A stretch of 64,000 bases of DNA, taken from assembly GCF_036688685.1 (NCBI RefSeq), contig NZ_JAQQPS010000027.1:7263-71262 (forward strand), given 5' to 3'. The position numbers and the translations under genes are program-made. Origin of the DNA: JALYUM01 sp036688685. Lineage in GTDB: Bacteria > Pseudomonadota > Gammaproteobacteria > Burkholderiales > Burkholderiaceae_D. The notes under the pieces are model-generated. The model was given only the letters and a program-made list of their open reading frames with translations, did no database searches and was not told where the DNA came from. This document shows, piece by piece, positions 1 to 7,634 of this stretch (position 1 is its first letter; each line of letters begins with the position of its first letter).

Positions 1-145
1 GCGGCACGATGAGCGCCTCGGTCGCGGTGGCGGTGAAATGCGCGATGCCGCCGATGAAAAACCAGAGGAACACGAAGGCCAGGCCGGCGCATTGGGCGGT
101 GCTGACCTGGCGGGCGCGAAAAACGTGCGGCAAACTGCGCTTCAT
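1..145 (-). CDS. DoxX-like membrane protein, N-terminal part (cut by window edge)
   Basis: A minus-strand reading frame starts with ATG at 145 and stays open to the window edge, giving 48 residues. An in-frame stop lies a few codons upstream, so this ATG is the only good start. After a basic N-terminus (MKRSLPHVFRARQ) comes a hydrophobic helix containing FVFLWFFIGGIAHF and then a TEALIVP stretch. A first helix followed by a histidine-containing segment and 'IVP' resembles the start of DoxX/DUF4870-like small four-helix inner-membrane proteins. The family call rests on this short stretch only. It is transcribed away from the glycan operon. Confidence 0.5.
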   Translation of the reverse strand, partial: MKRSLPHVFRARQVSTAQCAGLAFVFLWFFIGGIAHFTATATEALIVP

Positions 146-459
146 GTGCGTCCATCAGGAGACTGAGATTGGCCAAGCCTACACTGGAACGTTGCATGAG
201 CACGCAACGGTAGCCGATTGCCGCATTGCCCCTGCAGCGATGGGCAGGTTTTTCGCCGCTTTCCGCGCTTCGAGGTCGCCAGCAATGCAGTTATTGCTTG
301 GTAATCGCATCACTTGGGCGTAAAAGGATTTTTGCCCCCCCCGGAAGCATCCAATTTCCTTTATAGTTCTGCGAAAGTAAGAACATCAATCAGCTATCGT
401 GTGGCGTGAGTAGCAGTCATCTATTCAGTTATCGAGCAATCATTTAGTTAGGCCTTTGC
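146..459. promoter_or_regulatory. Divergent intergenic region upstream of the glycan operon
   Basis: This 314-bp region separates the divergent DoxX-like gene from the acyl carrier protein gene. The last 120 bases are clearly more AT-rich than the flanking genes, as expected for a promoter. I could not fix convincing -35/-10 boxes. The ribosome binding site in front of 460 is weak (only TTAGGCC). I see no RNA gene or repeat here. Confidence 0.35.
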
Positions 460-684
460 ATGGACACCCTGCAGCAATTTATCGAGAAATTCAGTAATGC
501 CGTCGACTTCCAGACCGAAGTCGCACTGAGCGGCGAGACCGACCTGAAAGCACTGGCGGAGTGGGATTCGCTGGCCGCACTGGGCGTGATCATCATGTTC
601 GACATGGAGTACGACAAGGCCATCACCGGCAAGGATCTGGTGGCGTGCCAGACCGTAGCCGACGTCTACAAGCTGGTTGGCTGA
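460..684 (+). CDS. Acyl carrier protein (specialised, glycan operon)
   Basis: This 74-residue acidic protein has ACP length. It carries the phosphopantetheine attachment motif in LAEWDSLAAL, with Ser37 as the predicted modification site, followed by a helix-2-like region (GVIIMFDMEYD). It would hold an acyl chain on a 4'-phosphopantetheine arm in the cytoplasm for the downstream KAS III, reductases and acyltransferases. It is the first gene of a forward operon, with three bases between its stop and the next ATG. It differs from housekeeping AcpP, whose motif is DSLD with conserved flanks, so a dedicated role in making an acyl substituent for a sugar is likely. A peptidyl carrier role is possible, but no NRPS genes are nearby. 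Confidence 0.85.
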   Translation: MDTLQQFIEKFSNAVDFQTEVALSGETDLKALAEWDSLAALGVIIMFDMEYDKAITGKDLVACQTVADVYKLVG

Positions 685-687
685 GCC

Positions 688-1725
688 ATGGCCCAGGCGA
701 CCCTGCGCAACGTACGCTACGCGGGCATGGCGACCTGCGTGCCCAAGCGGATCCTGTCTAACCTCGACGACTGCCCGCCGCAGTTGAAGTCGGCGCGCGA
801 ACGCGTGGTGCGCAATATCGGCATCGAGACGCGCCGCATCTGCTTTGAGTGGCAGTGCTTTTCCGACCTCGCCTTCGATGCCACCGAGCGCCTGCTCGAA
901 GAGCTCAAGTGGGAGCGCGACGAGATCGACGCGCTGATCGTGATCACCCAGTCGCCCGACTACCCGATCCCGGCCACCGCGATCATCATGCAAGATAGGC
1001 TCAAGCTCAAGCAGACCACGATCGCCTTCGACATCAACCTCGGTTGCTCCGCGTATGCCTTTGGCCTGCACGTGCTCGGGTCGATGATTTCCGCCGGCGG
1101 CATCAAGAAGGGTTTGCTGCTGGTGGGCGACAAATCGGCGACCGTGCTGGAACCCTTGTTTTCCGACGCCGGCACCTGCACCGCGCTCGAATACGATCCG
1201 GCCGCGCCGCCGATGCACTTCGATCTGAACTCGGACGGCAGCGGCTACCGCGCCATCATGTTGCCGGTCGGTGGCGGACGCGAACCGGTCGGTCTGCAGC
1301 ACATGGTGCCGGTCAAGGACGAAGACGGCATCTGGCGCAGCAAAGGCGCGCTGATCCTGGACGGGCCGGCCGTGCTGAGCTTCTCGACGCAGCGGGTGCC
1401 GCCCGCCGTACGCAATCTGCTCGACTACGCCGAATGCCCGATCGAGGCGATCGATTACTTCATCTTTCACCAGGCTAACCGGATGATCAACGAGACCATC
1501 CGCAAGAAGCTCGGTCTGGCGCCAGAGAAGGTGCCTACCACGCTGCACGACTTTGGCAACACCAGCGGCGCCTCGCTGCCCGTAACGATGACCGTGCGCA
1601 TCCGCGACGCGCTCATGGCCGGGAAGAAGAAACTCCTGCTGTCGGGTTTTGGCATCGGCCTGTCGTGGGGCAGCTGCATCGTCGATATCGAAGGCGCGGT
1701 GTTTCCGGAGCTGATCGAATCGTGA
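688..1725 (+). CDS. 3-oxoacyl-ACP synthase III family protein (FabH-like)
   Basis: This 345-residue protein is the usual KAS III length. The catalytic triad is complete: Cys120 in INLGCSAYAFG, His261 in FIFHQANRM and Asn291 in DFGNTSGAS. The family makes a decarboxylative Claisen condensation of an acyl-CoA primer with a malonyl-ACP, giving a beta-ketoacyl-ACP. Position two of an operon right after a dedicated ACP and before two reductases suggests a short 3-hydroxyacyl group for decorating an amino sugar, as proposed for pseudomonad flagellin glycans. The substrate cannot be read from the sequence. Housekeeping fabH is normally beside plsX/fabD, which are absent here, so this is not the cell's general FabH. 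Confidence 0.9.
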   Translation: MAQATLRNVRYAGMATCVPKRILSNLDDCPPQLKSARERVVRNIGIETRRICFEWQCFSDLAFDATERLLEELKWERDEIDALIVITQSPDYPIPATAIIMQDRLKLKQTTIAFDINLGCSAYAFGLHVLGSMISAGGIKKGLLLVGDKSATVLEPLFSDAGTCTALEYDPAAPPMHFDLNSDGSGYRAIMLPVGGGREPVGLQHMVPVKDEDGIWRSKGALILDGPAVLSFSTQRVPPAVRNLLDYAECPIEAIDYFIFHQANRMINETIRKKLGLAPEKVPTTLHDFGNTSGASLPVTMTVRIRDALMAGKKKLLLSGFGIGLSWGSCIVDIEGAVFPELIES

Positions 1726-1732
1726 ACGCATC

Positions 1733-2479
1733 ATGAGCAATTCGCCGTTCAGCCTGGAGGGACGGACGATCCTGGTCACCGGCGCCTCGTCCGGCATCGG
1801 CGCGGCCACGGCCCGCCTGTGTGCGAACATGGGCGCGCGCATCCTCGCCTGCGGGCGCGACAGCGAACGCCTGGCGCGGGTGGTCGACGACCTGGCCGGT
1901 GCGGGGCATGTGAGCGTCATCGGCGACCTGACCGACCCGGCCGCGCGTCAGGCGCTGGTCGACGCCGCACCAAGCCTTGACGGCTGCGTGTTCAGCGCCG
2001 GCGCCGCGCAGTTGGCGCCGATCCGCATGGTCAGCCAGCGCCACCTGGACCAGCTGTTCGCCGTGAACTACGACGCTCCCGTGCTGCTCACGCAAGCCTT
2101 GCTCGCCAAGCGCAAGATCGCCCCCAACGCCTCGCTGGTGTATGTGACGGCGGTGGCCGAACACGTCGCGCCGCACGCCACCGGCATCTATTCGGGCGCC
2201 AAGGCGGCGCTGACGGCGACCGTGCGTACCATCGCGGTGGAACACGCGAAGCAGGGCGTGCGCGCCAACTGCGTCTCGCCCGGCTACGTCGCCACGCCGA
2301 TGCTCGAGGGCCTGCAAAACGTGATGAACACCGGCGACAAGGCGGCACTCGCGCCGCTGGGCATGATCGAGCCTGACGACGTGGCCGGAGCCATCGCCTG
2401 GCTGCTGGTCCCGGCCAGCCGCTGGGTCTCGCGCACCTCCCTGGTCATCGATGCAGGCCTGACCCTGCACGTGCGATGA
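1733..2479 (+). CDS. SDR-family oxidoreductase (FabG-like), catalytic Ser replaced
   Basis: This is a 248-residue classical short-chain dehydrogenase. The dinucleotide-binding motif TGASSGIG is at about residues 16-23, the NAG-equivalent is FSAGAAQ, and the active-site YSGAK has Tyr153 and Lys157. The position 13 residues before Tyr, normally the catalytic Ser, is Ala140 with Thr139 next to it. This makes its activity less certain than that of the next gene. It starts 8 bases after the KAS III stop and overlaps the following SDR by 4 bases (ATGA), so the two are translationally coupled. It probably reduces a 3-ketoacyl-ACP or a keto sugar with NAD(P)H. Paired SDRs suggest either a heteromer or two separate reductions. 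Confidence 0.85.
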   Translation: MSNSPFSLEGRTILVTGASSGIGAATARLCANMGARILACGRDSERLARVVDDLAGAGHVSVIGDLTDPAARQALVDAAPSLDGCVFSAGAAQLAPIRMVSQRHLDQLFAVNYDAPVLLTQALLAKRKIAPNASLVYVTAVAEHVAPHATGIYSGAKAALTATVRTIAVEHAKQGVRANCVSPGYVATPMLEGLQNVMNTGDKAALAPLGMIEPDDVAGAIAWLLVPASRWVSRTSLVIDAGLTLHVR

Positions 2480-3252
2480 ACGGCCAAGACATGTTCCAGC
2501 ATCCGTTCCACCTGCGCGGCAAGAGCGTCCTGGTCACCGGCGCGTCCAGCGGCATCGGCCGCGCGGTCGCTCTCGAGTGTGCCCGCGCAGGCGCGCGCGT
2601 GGTCATCACCGGCCGCGACCAGGCGCGTCTGGCGCAGACGCTGGCGCTGTTGGGCACAGCACCAGGGGCCGAACCGGGCCAGGCGTCAGGTCACGTCTGC
2701 TGCGCGGCCGACCTGACCGACCCGGCGCAGATGGCCGACCTGGTGGCAGCGTGTGGCGCGCTCGATGGCGTGGTGCACGCCGCCGGCGTGCATGGCGTGG
2801 CGCCGCTGCGCATGCTGCGCCAGAGCTTCATGCAAATGGTGCTGGACGCGAACTTCCTGGCGCCGCTGATGCTCACCCAGCTGCTGCTGGCCAAAAAGTC
2901 GCTGCGCAACGGCGCCTCGCTGGTGTTCATGTCGTCGATTGCCGCGCATACCGGCACCGTGGGCGTGGGCCCGTATTCGGCGTCCAAGGCCGCGCTCGAA
3001 GGCATGATCGGCCCGCTGGCGCTGGAAATCGCGCCGCGCGCCATGCGCGCCAATGCGATCGCGCCGGGTCTGGTCGACACGCCGCTGGTCAACGAAGACC
3101 GCGCCTGGCTCGACGAAAAAGCCAAAATGTATCCACTCGGACTGGGCACGCCCGAAGACGTTGCGTACACCGCCATCTACCTGCTGGCCGACATCAGCCG
3201 CAAGGTGACCGGCACGCGTCTGCACCTGGACGGAGGCATTCCATGGACATGA
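2476..3252 (+). CDS. SDR-family oxidoreductase (FabG-like)
   Basis: This is a 258-residue classical short-chain dehydrogenase with a full catalytic set: TGASSGIG near residue 21-28, Ser154, Tyr167 (YSASK) and Lys171. The family reduces 3-ketoacyl-ACP or sugar ketones with NADPH. It starts inside the end of the preceding SDR, and its own stop overlaps the next gene's start by ten bases, so it is deeply embedded in the operon. Its paralogue upstream lacks the normal catalytic Ser, so this copy is the better candidate for the active enzyme. A role in making a 3-hydroxyacyl group for glycan acylation is inferred from the ACP/KAS III neighbours. Confidence 0.88.
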   Translation: MNGQDMFQHPFHLRGKSVLVTGASSGIGRAVALECARAGARVVITGRDQARLAQTLALLGTAPGAEPGQASGHVCCAADLTDPAQMADLVAACGALDGVVHAAGVHGVAPLRMLRQSFMQMVLDANFLAPLMLTQLLLAKKSLRNGASLVFMSSIAAHTGTVGVGPYSASKAALEGMIGPLALEIAPRAMRANAIAPGLVDTPLVNEDRAWLDEKAKMYPLGLGTPEDVAYTAIYLLADISRKVTGTRLHLDGGIPWT

Positions 3253-3890
3253 AGCCCGGCTTGAAGGAAGCCTTGATCATCAGCGCCGGCGGCTTTGGCC
3301 GCAGCGTCTACAACATGATGCTCAGCGACGTCGCCAACGGCGTCGACTGGCAGGTCGTCGGGTTTCTCGACAACCGCGTCGAGCTGGCGGCCGGCACGCC
3401 GCTGCCGGTGCTGGGCAACCCGCTGACCTGGCGCGCCAAGGGGCATGAAGAGTTTTTGTGCGCGCTGGGCGAGCCGGCCCAGCGCCGCCGCTTCGCCGCG
3501 CCGCTGCTGGCGCAGGGCGCCACCTTTATGACCCTGCGTACCGGCCTGCACAAGGCGATCGGGGTCCAGATGGGCGTCGGCTGCCTGTTCGAGCCCGAAG
3601 TGCGCATGGGCGTGGACACCCGCCTGGGCGACTTCGTGCTGGTCCAGTCGACCAGCGTGATCGGCTACGAGGTGAACATCGGTGACTACACCACGATCGG
3701 CACGTTTGTGTTCGTCGGTGGTGGCGCGCAGATCGGCAGCGACGTGATGATCCACCCGCATGCGACCATCCTGCCGCGCGTGAAGGTGGGCGATGGCGCC
3801 ATCATTGGCGCCGGCGCAGTGGTTATGGCCGATGTGCCGCCGGGGGTGACCATGATCGGCAATCCGGCCAAGATCTTCAGGTTCAAATAA
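3243..3890 (+). CDS. NeuD/PglD-like sugar O/N-acyltransferase
   Basis: This 215-residue protein starts at ATG 3243, ten bases inside the upstream SDR. The N-terminal half looks like the PglD/NeuD Rossmann-type domain (LIISAGGFGRSVYNMM, then VVGFLDN with GTPLPVLGN). The C-terminal half is a left-handed beta-helix of hexapeptide repeats, seen as repeated small-hydrophobic turns such as IGDYTTIG, IGSDVMIHPHA and IIGAGAVV, ending in GNPAKIF, typical of trimeric LbH acyltransferases. It would transfer an acyl group (acetyl-CoA, or here perhaps an ACP-bound acyl) to a nucleotide sugar. The adjacent ACP and KAS III favour a non-acetyl donor; this is inference. Confidence 0.88.
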   Translation: MDMKPGLKEALIISAGGFGRSVYNMMLSDVANGVDWQVVGFLDNRVELAAGTPLPVLGNPLTWRAKGHEEFLCALGEPAQRRRFAAPLLAQGATFMTLRTGLHKAIGVQMGVGCLFEPEVRMGVDTRLGDFVLVQSTSVIGYEVNIGDYTTIGTFVFVGGGAQIGSDVMIHPHATILPRVKVGDGAIIGAGAVVMADVPPGVTMIGNPAKIFRFK

Positions 3891-5038
3891 TGCGCTCACG
3901 CATGCCGCCACAGGCGTACATCGATGAAGCGTGGTTCGAACGCGAACGCGCGTTGCTGTTCAAGCCGTTGTGGCAGTTCATCGGCCTGAAGGTCATGCTG
4001 GAGAAGCACAACGCCTTCATCACGCGCACGCTGTTCGGTATCCCGGTCGTGGTCCAGAATTTTCAGGGTGAATTGCGCGCCTTCGAGAACCTGTGCCCGC
4101 ACCGCCAAAACCCGATCCAGGTCCAGCCGCATGGCGTGCGGCCGCTGTTTTGCGGCTACCACGGCTGGAGTTTTGATCGCGAGGGCGCCACCCGCATCCC
4201 GCACGAGGATGCGCTGTACCGCTTTGCGGCCGAAGAACGCGCCTGCATCCACCTGCGCCGCTTCGCGCTGGAGGTGGTCGGCAACCTGGTGTTCGTGTGC
4301 CTGGCCGAGACGCCGCTGCCGATCAAGCAGCAATTTGGCGCGGCCATGCTGGCCTCGCTGACGGCGTCGTCGCTGGCCTACGACAGCGAAGTGATCATGA
4401 CCACCTACGAGGGCAAGTTCAACTGGAAGCTGGCCTACGAAAACCTGCGCGACGGCCATCATCCGCGCTACCTGCACGCGCGCTCGCTGTACCAGGCTGT
4501 CAAGTTCGAGGCCAGCATCAGCGAAGATGGCGTGGCCGGCCTGCACCGCCTGCAGCAGGACGGTATCCCGGACCGCAACCGCGCCCTCGGGCTGATGCGC
4601 AGCTTCAGCGGCGGCGGGCGCGATGCGCCGATGGAGTCGCCCCCGAACGAACCGTATCACGCCCACGTGAACCGCTACCGCGATCAGGACTGGTACTACA
4701 ACTGGCTGGCGTTCCCGAACCTGCACATCGCCTCGGCCAATGGCGGCCATGCCTTCATCGTCGAGCACCATATCCCGGTATCGGCCGGCCGCACCGACCT
4801 GGTGGTGTACTACCTGACGGCGAAGAAGAAACAGCCATACGCGGCCTCCGCCGCCGTGCTGCATGCGCACATGATGGGCACCGATGTGGTGATGCGCGAA
4901 GATGTCGACGTGATGGAGCAGATCCAGCGCACGCTGCACGGCGGCGCGCGCTCGCCGCACCTGGGCGACTACGAATACATCAACGCCAGCCTGGAACTGT
5001 GGTACCTGGACCTGATGGAGGGGAAATTTGCCTTGTAA
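3890..5038 (+). CDS. Rieske [2Fe-2S] aromatic ring-hydroxylating-type oxygenase
   Basis: This 382-residue protein has the complete Rieske cluster motif CPH...CGYHGW, with ligands Cys69, His71, Cys88 and His91. Downstream is the mononuclear iron region of ring-hydroxylating oxygenase alpha subunits, NWKLAYENLRDGHHPRYLH, with the Asp-His-His arrangement. Such proteins hydroxylate C-H bonds with O2 and electrons from a reductase. No dedicated ferredoxin or reductase gene is beside it, so partners must be elsewhere. Its ATG overlaps the last base of the NeuD-like stop. In this operon the substrate is more likely an acyl chain or a nucleotide sugar than an aromatic; CMP-Neu5Ac hydroxylase is a known Rieske enzyme acting on a sugar nucleotide. 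Confidence 0.87.
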   Translation: MRSRMPPQAYIDEAWFERERALLFKPLWQFIGLKVMLEKHNAFITRTLFGIPVVVQNFQGELRAFENLCPHRQNPIQVQPHGVRPLFCGYHGWSFDREGATRIPHEDALYRFAAEERACIHLRRFALEVVGNLVFVCLAETPLPIKQQFGAAMLASLTASSLAYDSEVIMTTYEGKFNWKLAYENLRDGHHPRYLHARSLYQAVKFEASISEDGVAGLHRLQQDGIPDRNRALGLMRSFSGGGRDAPMESPPNEPYHAHVNRYRDQDWYYNWLAFPNLHIASANGGHAFIVEHHIPVSAGRTDLVVYYLTAKKKQPYAASAAVLHAHMMGTDVVMREDVDVMEQIQRTLHGGARSPHLGDYEYINASLELWYLDLMEGKFAL

Positions 5039-5654
5039 GTATGTGATCGGTTGCGGGGACGAGCTGGCGCGCGCGATGCTCGCCTGGCGCGAAGTAGCGC
5101 CCGCGCTCGCGCTGCAGATGCGCGAGATTGATCCGGACGCCGGTCAGGCCGCGATTGCCGCCGCCATCGATGGCATCGAGGCCATCGATGGCGCCAGCGC
5201 GTTCGTCGCCGTCGACGCGCGTTACCTGAATGGCTTGCGGCTGGACCTGATGGCCAGTCTGCGCCTGCGCGGCCTCGCCATGCCGGCCCTGGTCGAACCG
5301 GGCGCGCTGGTCGCCGCCGGTGCGCGCATCGAAGACAACTGCTGGATAGGGCTTGGCGCCATCATCCAGCAGGGCAGCCGGATCGGTTTCAATACCGTCG
5401 TTGGCGCCGGCGCCATCGTCGCCAGCGGCGTCACGGTGGGGCACTCGAGCTGGATTGACGAGGGCGTGGTGATTGGCCGCGGCGCGCGCATCGGCGCCCA
5501 GGTCACGCTCGGCCTGGGCGTGATCGTCGGTCATGGGCGCCAGATCGGCAAGCTGTGCATCATCGACAAGGCGGGCCGGATCGAGCTTGACGTTGCCGCC
5601 AAGACCTTCATTCATGCGACCCACGCCCATCCCATCGTCATCATCGGCGCATAA
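5028..5654 (+). CDS. Hexapeptide-repeat (LbH) acyltransferase, second copy in operon
   Basis: The frame opens with TTG at 5028, chosen because GGAGGGG sits just upstream at a normal distance and the frame overlaps the Rieske gene by 11 bases, like its operon neighbours. The 208-residue product has a NeuD-like N-terminus (YVIGCGDELARAML) and then at least six hexapeptide turns (ALVAAGARI, WIGLGAII, TVVGAGAIVASG, WIDEGVVIGRGARIG, VTLGLGVIVGHG). It lacks the usual C-terminal GNPA motif and ends in a short tail. It is probably a sugar acetyl/acyltransferase. Two such enzymes in one operon suggest a sugar with two acylated positions, or successive use of different acyl donors. Confidence 0.8.
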   Translation: MPCKYVIGCGDELARAMLAWREVAPALALQMREIDPDAGQAAIAAAIDGIEAIDGASAFVAVDARYLNGLRLDLMASLRLRGLAMPALVEPGALVAAGARIEDNCWIGLGAIIQQGSRIGFNTVVGAGAIVASGVTVGHSSWIDEGVVIGRGARIGAQVTLGLGVIVGHGRQIGKLCIIDKAGRIELDVAAKTFIHATHAHPIVIIGA

Positions 5655-6118
5655 TGGGCCGATGCGTTGACACCTCACGCAACCGAATTCAACCGGAGGG
5701 AACTCCGAGGAAATGAAAGACTATTCATTGAAAAGCGGCGAACGATATACGTCGCTCGATCTTAATCTCATAGGTGGCGATCATTTATGGCGATACCAGT
5801 ACGTCGCAACCCGCATGGCAGGCCAGGAGCGCAGCTGTTCGGCGCAGACATCTTCTGCGGAGCAGGCCACGGTGCCATGCTGATGGCGCAACAGTTGAAC
5901 GCGACTATTCTTGCCATCGACGGCTCGGCAGAGGCAATCGACACGGCGAATCAAAAGCTGAGTGCGCCCAACGTCATCTTTGTGGCCAAGCTTTTTCCGT
6001 TCGAATTGCCCGAGGCGACGTTTGATTTCATCGCGAGTCTCGAGTCGATGGAACATGTCAAAGATTTTGAAACGTTCTTCTGGACCTTGTCGAAGGCACT
6101 GAAAAAGGGCGGACGGTT

Positions 6119-6126
6119 GTTTATTT
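6119..6126. repeat. Target site duplication of IS66 element, left copy
   Basis: GTTTATTT directly precedes the GTAA end of the element and is repeated exactly at 7627-7634. Eight base pairs is the normal IS66-family duplication length. Confidence 0.93.
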
Positions 6127-7626
6127 GTAACTATTCAGCCGCTACGCAGCTGGCCTGATCGGATCGCCAGCAAATGCGCGGCGCAGCACTTCCAGCATGC
6201 TGTGCCCTTGTTTGCGTAGGGTGTCGAGGCAGGAGCGGATGGTGCAGAAGTTGTCGGCGCCGGCGATGGTGCGGAAGCATCCCGATATTTTCTGTTTGAC
6301 CTTGGGCATGCGCACGGCCCGTTCGGCGATGTTGTTCGTGAACGGGACGGTAGGGTCTGCAATGAAGCGCAAGATGGCGTCGGCGTGCAGTCGGAAGCGG
6401 CGCAGCAAGTTATGGGCGTCAGACTGCTTGCAGCGTCCCGGCTTTGCGCCGGGCTTGCTCTGGGGAGGGTTCAGTTCTTCGCCTTGGCGCACGATGCCGT
6501 GATAGACGGTGGCGAAGGCGGCGATGGCATCGGCATCGAATGGCTTGCCTTGCTGGCGCGCAGCCGCGCTCAGTCGTTGGGCATTGAGCAGCAGTTTCGT
6601 CATGTCGGTTGGCCAATCCTGGCCCGTCACCTCCTGCGCATAGACCAGTTCGCGAAGAAGATGGGCGTTGCACAAGGCATGCAGTCCATCGTTCAGTTTC
6701 CAGTACGGGGCCCAGCAATCATGCACCAGAACGCCGAGTCGGTTGGGAAGAATGCCATGTGCGGCGATCGCCTCGAGGCCTCGCTTGGCATGCATGCCAT
6801 ACCAAGTCAGTTCCGCCGTGGCTGCCACGTGCATCCAGTGAAGCTTGCCGTCCACGCGCAGGCCCGATTCGTCGGCACACAGCACCGGTGCGTGATGCAA
6901 TTGCCGCGCGATCAGGTCGGCGGTGCCTTGCAGGGCCAGGCTCGCTTCGCCGACCCAGGCCAGCAGCGTTGCCGGCGACACCGACAAGCCCGTCATCTCG
7001 CGAATTAATTCGGCGGCGCGGGCATACGGCAGCATCTGGCCCTGGGTCAGGTGCACGCCAAGTGCGCGCACATTCGGGCCGTATTGCGCAAGCTCACTCA
7101 CAGCAGCCGGGAAGACACTGTCGTGCCGTTGGCCACAGGTGCACAGCACGGTGTAGACGCGGAGTTCGACCGCTTCAAAATACATCGTCGGAACATCAAA
7201 TTCCTGGCGGCGCTCGAGTACGTGCGCCTCTTCAAACGCCAACGCACTGTGGCAGCGGTTGCAATGCGATGGGGTTGGGTGATCCTGCGTGCTGGTAGGC
7301 TCGGCGACCCGCTTGAGGGTGCTGCCTTTATGGCCCGGTTGGCCGCCAACTGCCTTGTCAGGTTTGCCGCGCAACGAAGTAGTCTTTTGCTTTTTGCCCA
7401 GTCCATCCGACGACGGCGGCTTGCTCGAGTTCTCGCTGTTCATGCCCAACTTCGCCTCGACCGCGTCCAGGCGCGCGAACAAGGCGTCAATGAGACGACC
7501 CTTGTCGTCATGGGACAGGCCGGTGAGATTGAGACGGGGCGGTTTTGGTGGCATGCCCAAATCATGCGCGATAGCAGCACAGTTTACAACTGTTTATTGC
7601 GGCCTTCACTCAGGCTGAACAGTTAC
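6127..7626 (-). mobile_element. IS66-family insertion sequence, single-transposase type, 1500 bp
   Basis: The ends are GTAACTATTCAGCC on the left and, read inward on the other strand, GTAACTGTTCAGCC on the right: 13 of 14 bases match, and both begin with the GTAA typical of IS66. It is flanked by a perfect 8-bp duplication. It holds one intact transposase on the minus strand and none of the tnpA/tnpB helper genes of larger IS66 elements, as in the ISBst12-like compact group. It sits inside the methyltransferase gene. The intact gene and perfect duplication suggest recent insertion. Confidence 0.93.
6142..7560 (-). CDS. IS66-family transposase (TnpC-type)
   Basis: This 472-residue protein has family features in order. 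A coiled N-terminus (LIDALFARLDAVEAKLGMNSENSSKPPSSDG) precedes a basic stretch (KAVGGQPGHKGSTLKRV). A zinc-finger-like region follows (HCNRCHSAL with CTCGQRH). The DDE_Tnp_IS66 domain contains CADESGLRVDGK and VHDCWAPYW, and ends with FTNNIAERAVRMPKVKQKISGCFR. The C-terminus matches the IS66 C domain (CTIRSCLDTLRKQG). It is full length without internal stops and ends 15 bases inside the left end of the element. It would catalyse transposition of this element. Confidence 0.95.
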   Translation of the reverse strand: MGMPPKPPRLNLTGLSHDDKGRLIDALFARLDAVEAKLGMNSENSSKPPSSDGLGKKQKTTSLRGKPDKAVGGQPGHKGSTLKRVAEPTSTQDHPTPSHCNRCHSALAFEEAHVLERRQEFDVPTMYFEAVELRVYTVLCTCGQRHDSVFPAAVSELAQYGPNVRALGVHLTQGQMLPYARAAELIREMTGLSVSPATLLAWVGEASLALQGTADLIARQLHHAPVLCADESGLRVDGKLHWMHVAATAELTWYGMHAKRGLEAIAAHGILPNRLGVLVHDCWAPYWKLNDGLHALCNAHLLRELVYAQEVTGQDWPTDMTKLLLNAQRLSAAARQQGKPFDADAIAAFATVYHGIVRQGEELNPPQSKPGAKPGRCKQSDAHNLLRRFRLHADAILRFIADPTVPFTNNIAERAVRMPKVKQKISGCFRTIAGADNFCTIRSCLDTLRKQGHSMLEVLRRAFAGDPIRPAA

Positions 7627-7634
7627 GTTTATTT
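7627..7634. repeat. Target site duplication of IS66 element, right copy
   Basis: Second GTTTATTT, immediately after the right terminal inverted repeat, identical to 6119-6126. Confidence 0.93.

Noticed and set aside
9..323. 104-codon plus-strand frame at the left edge
   Set aside because: It lies over the DoxX-like gene on the other strand and then runs into the non-coding promoter region; no family features.
2577..3242. Upstream in-frame extension of the NeuD-like protein
   Set aside because: It overlaps the whole SDR gene in another frame and has Arg/Gly-rich shadow composition; the ATG at 3243 is used.
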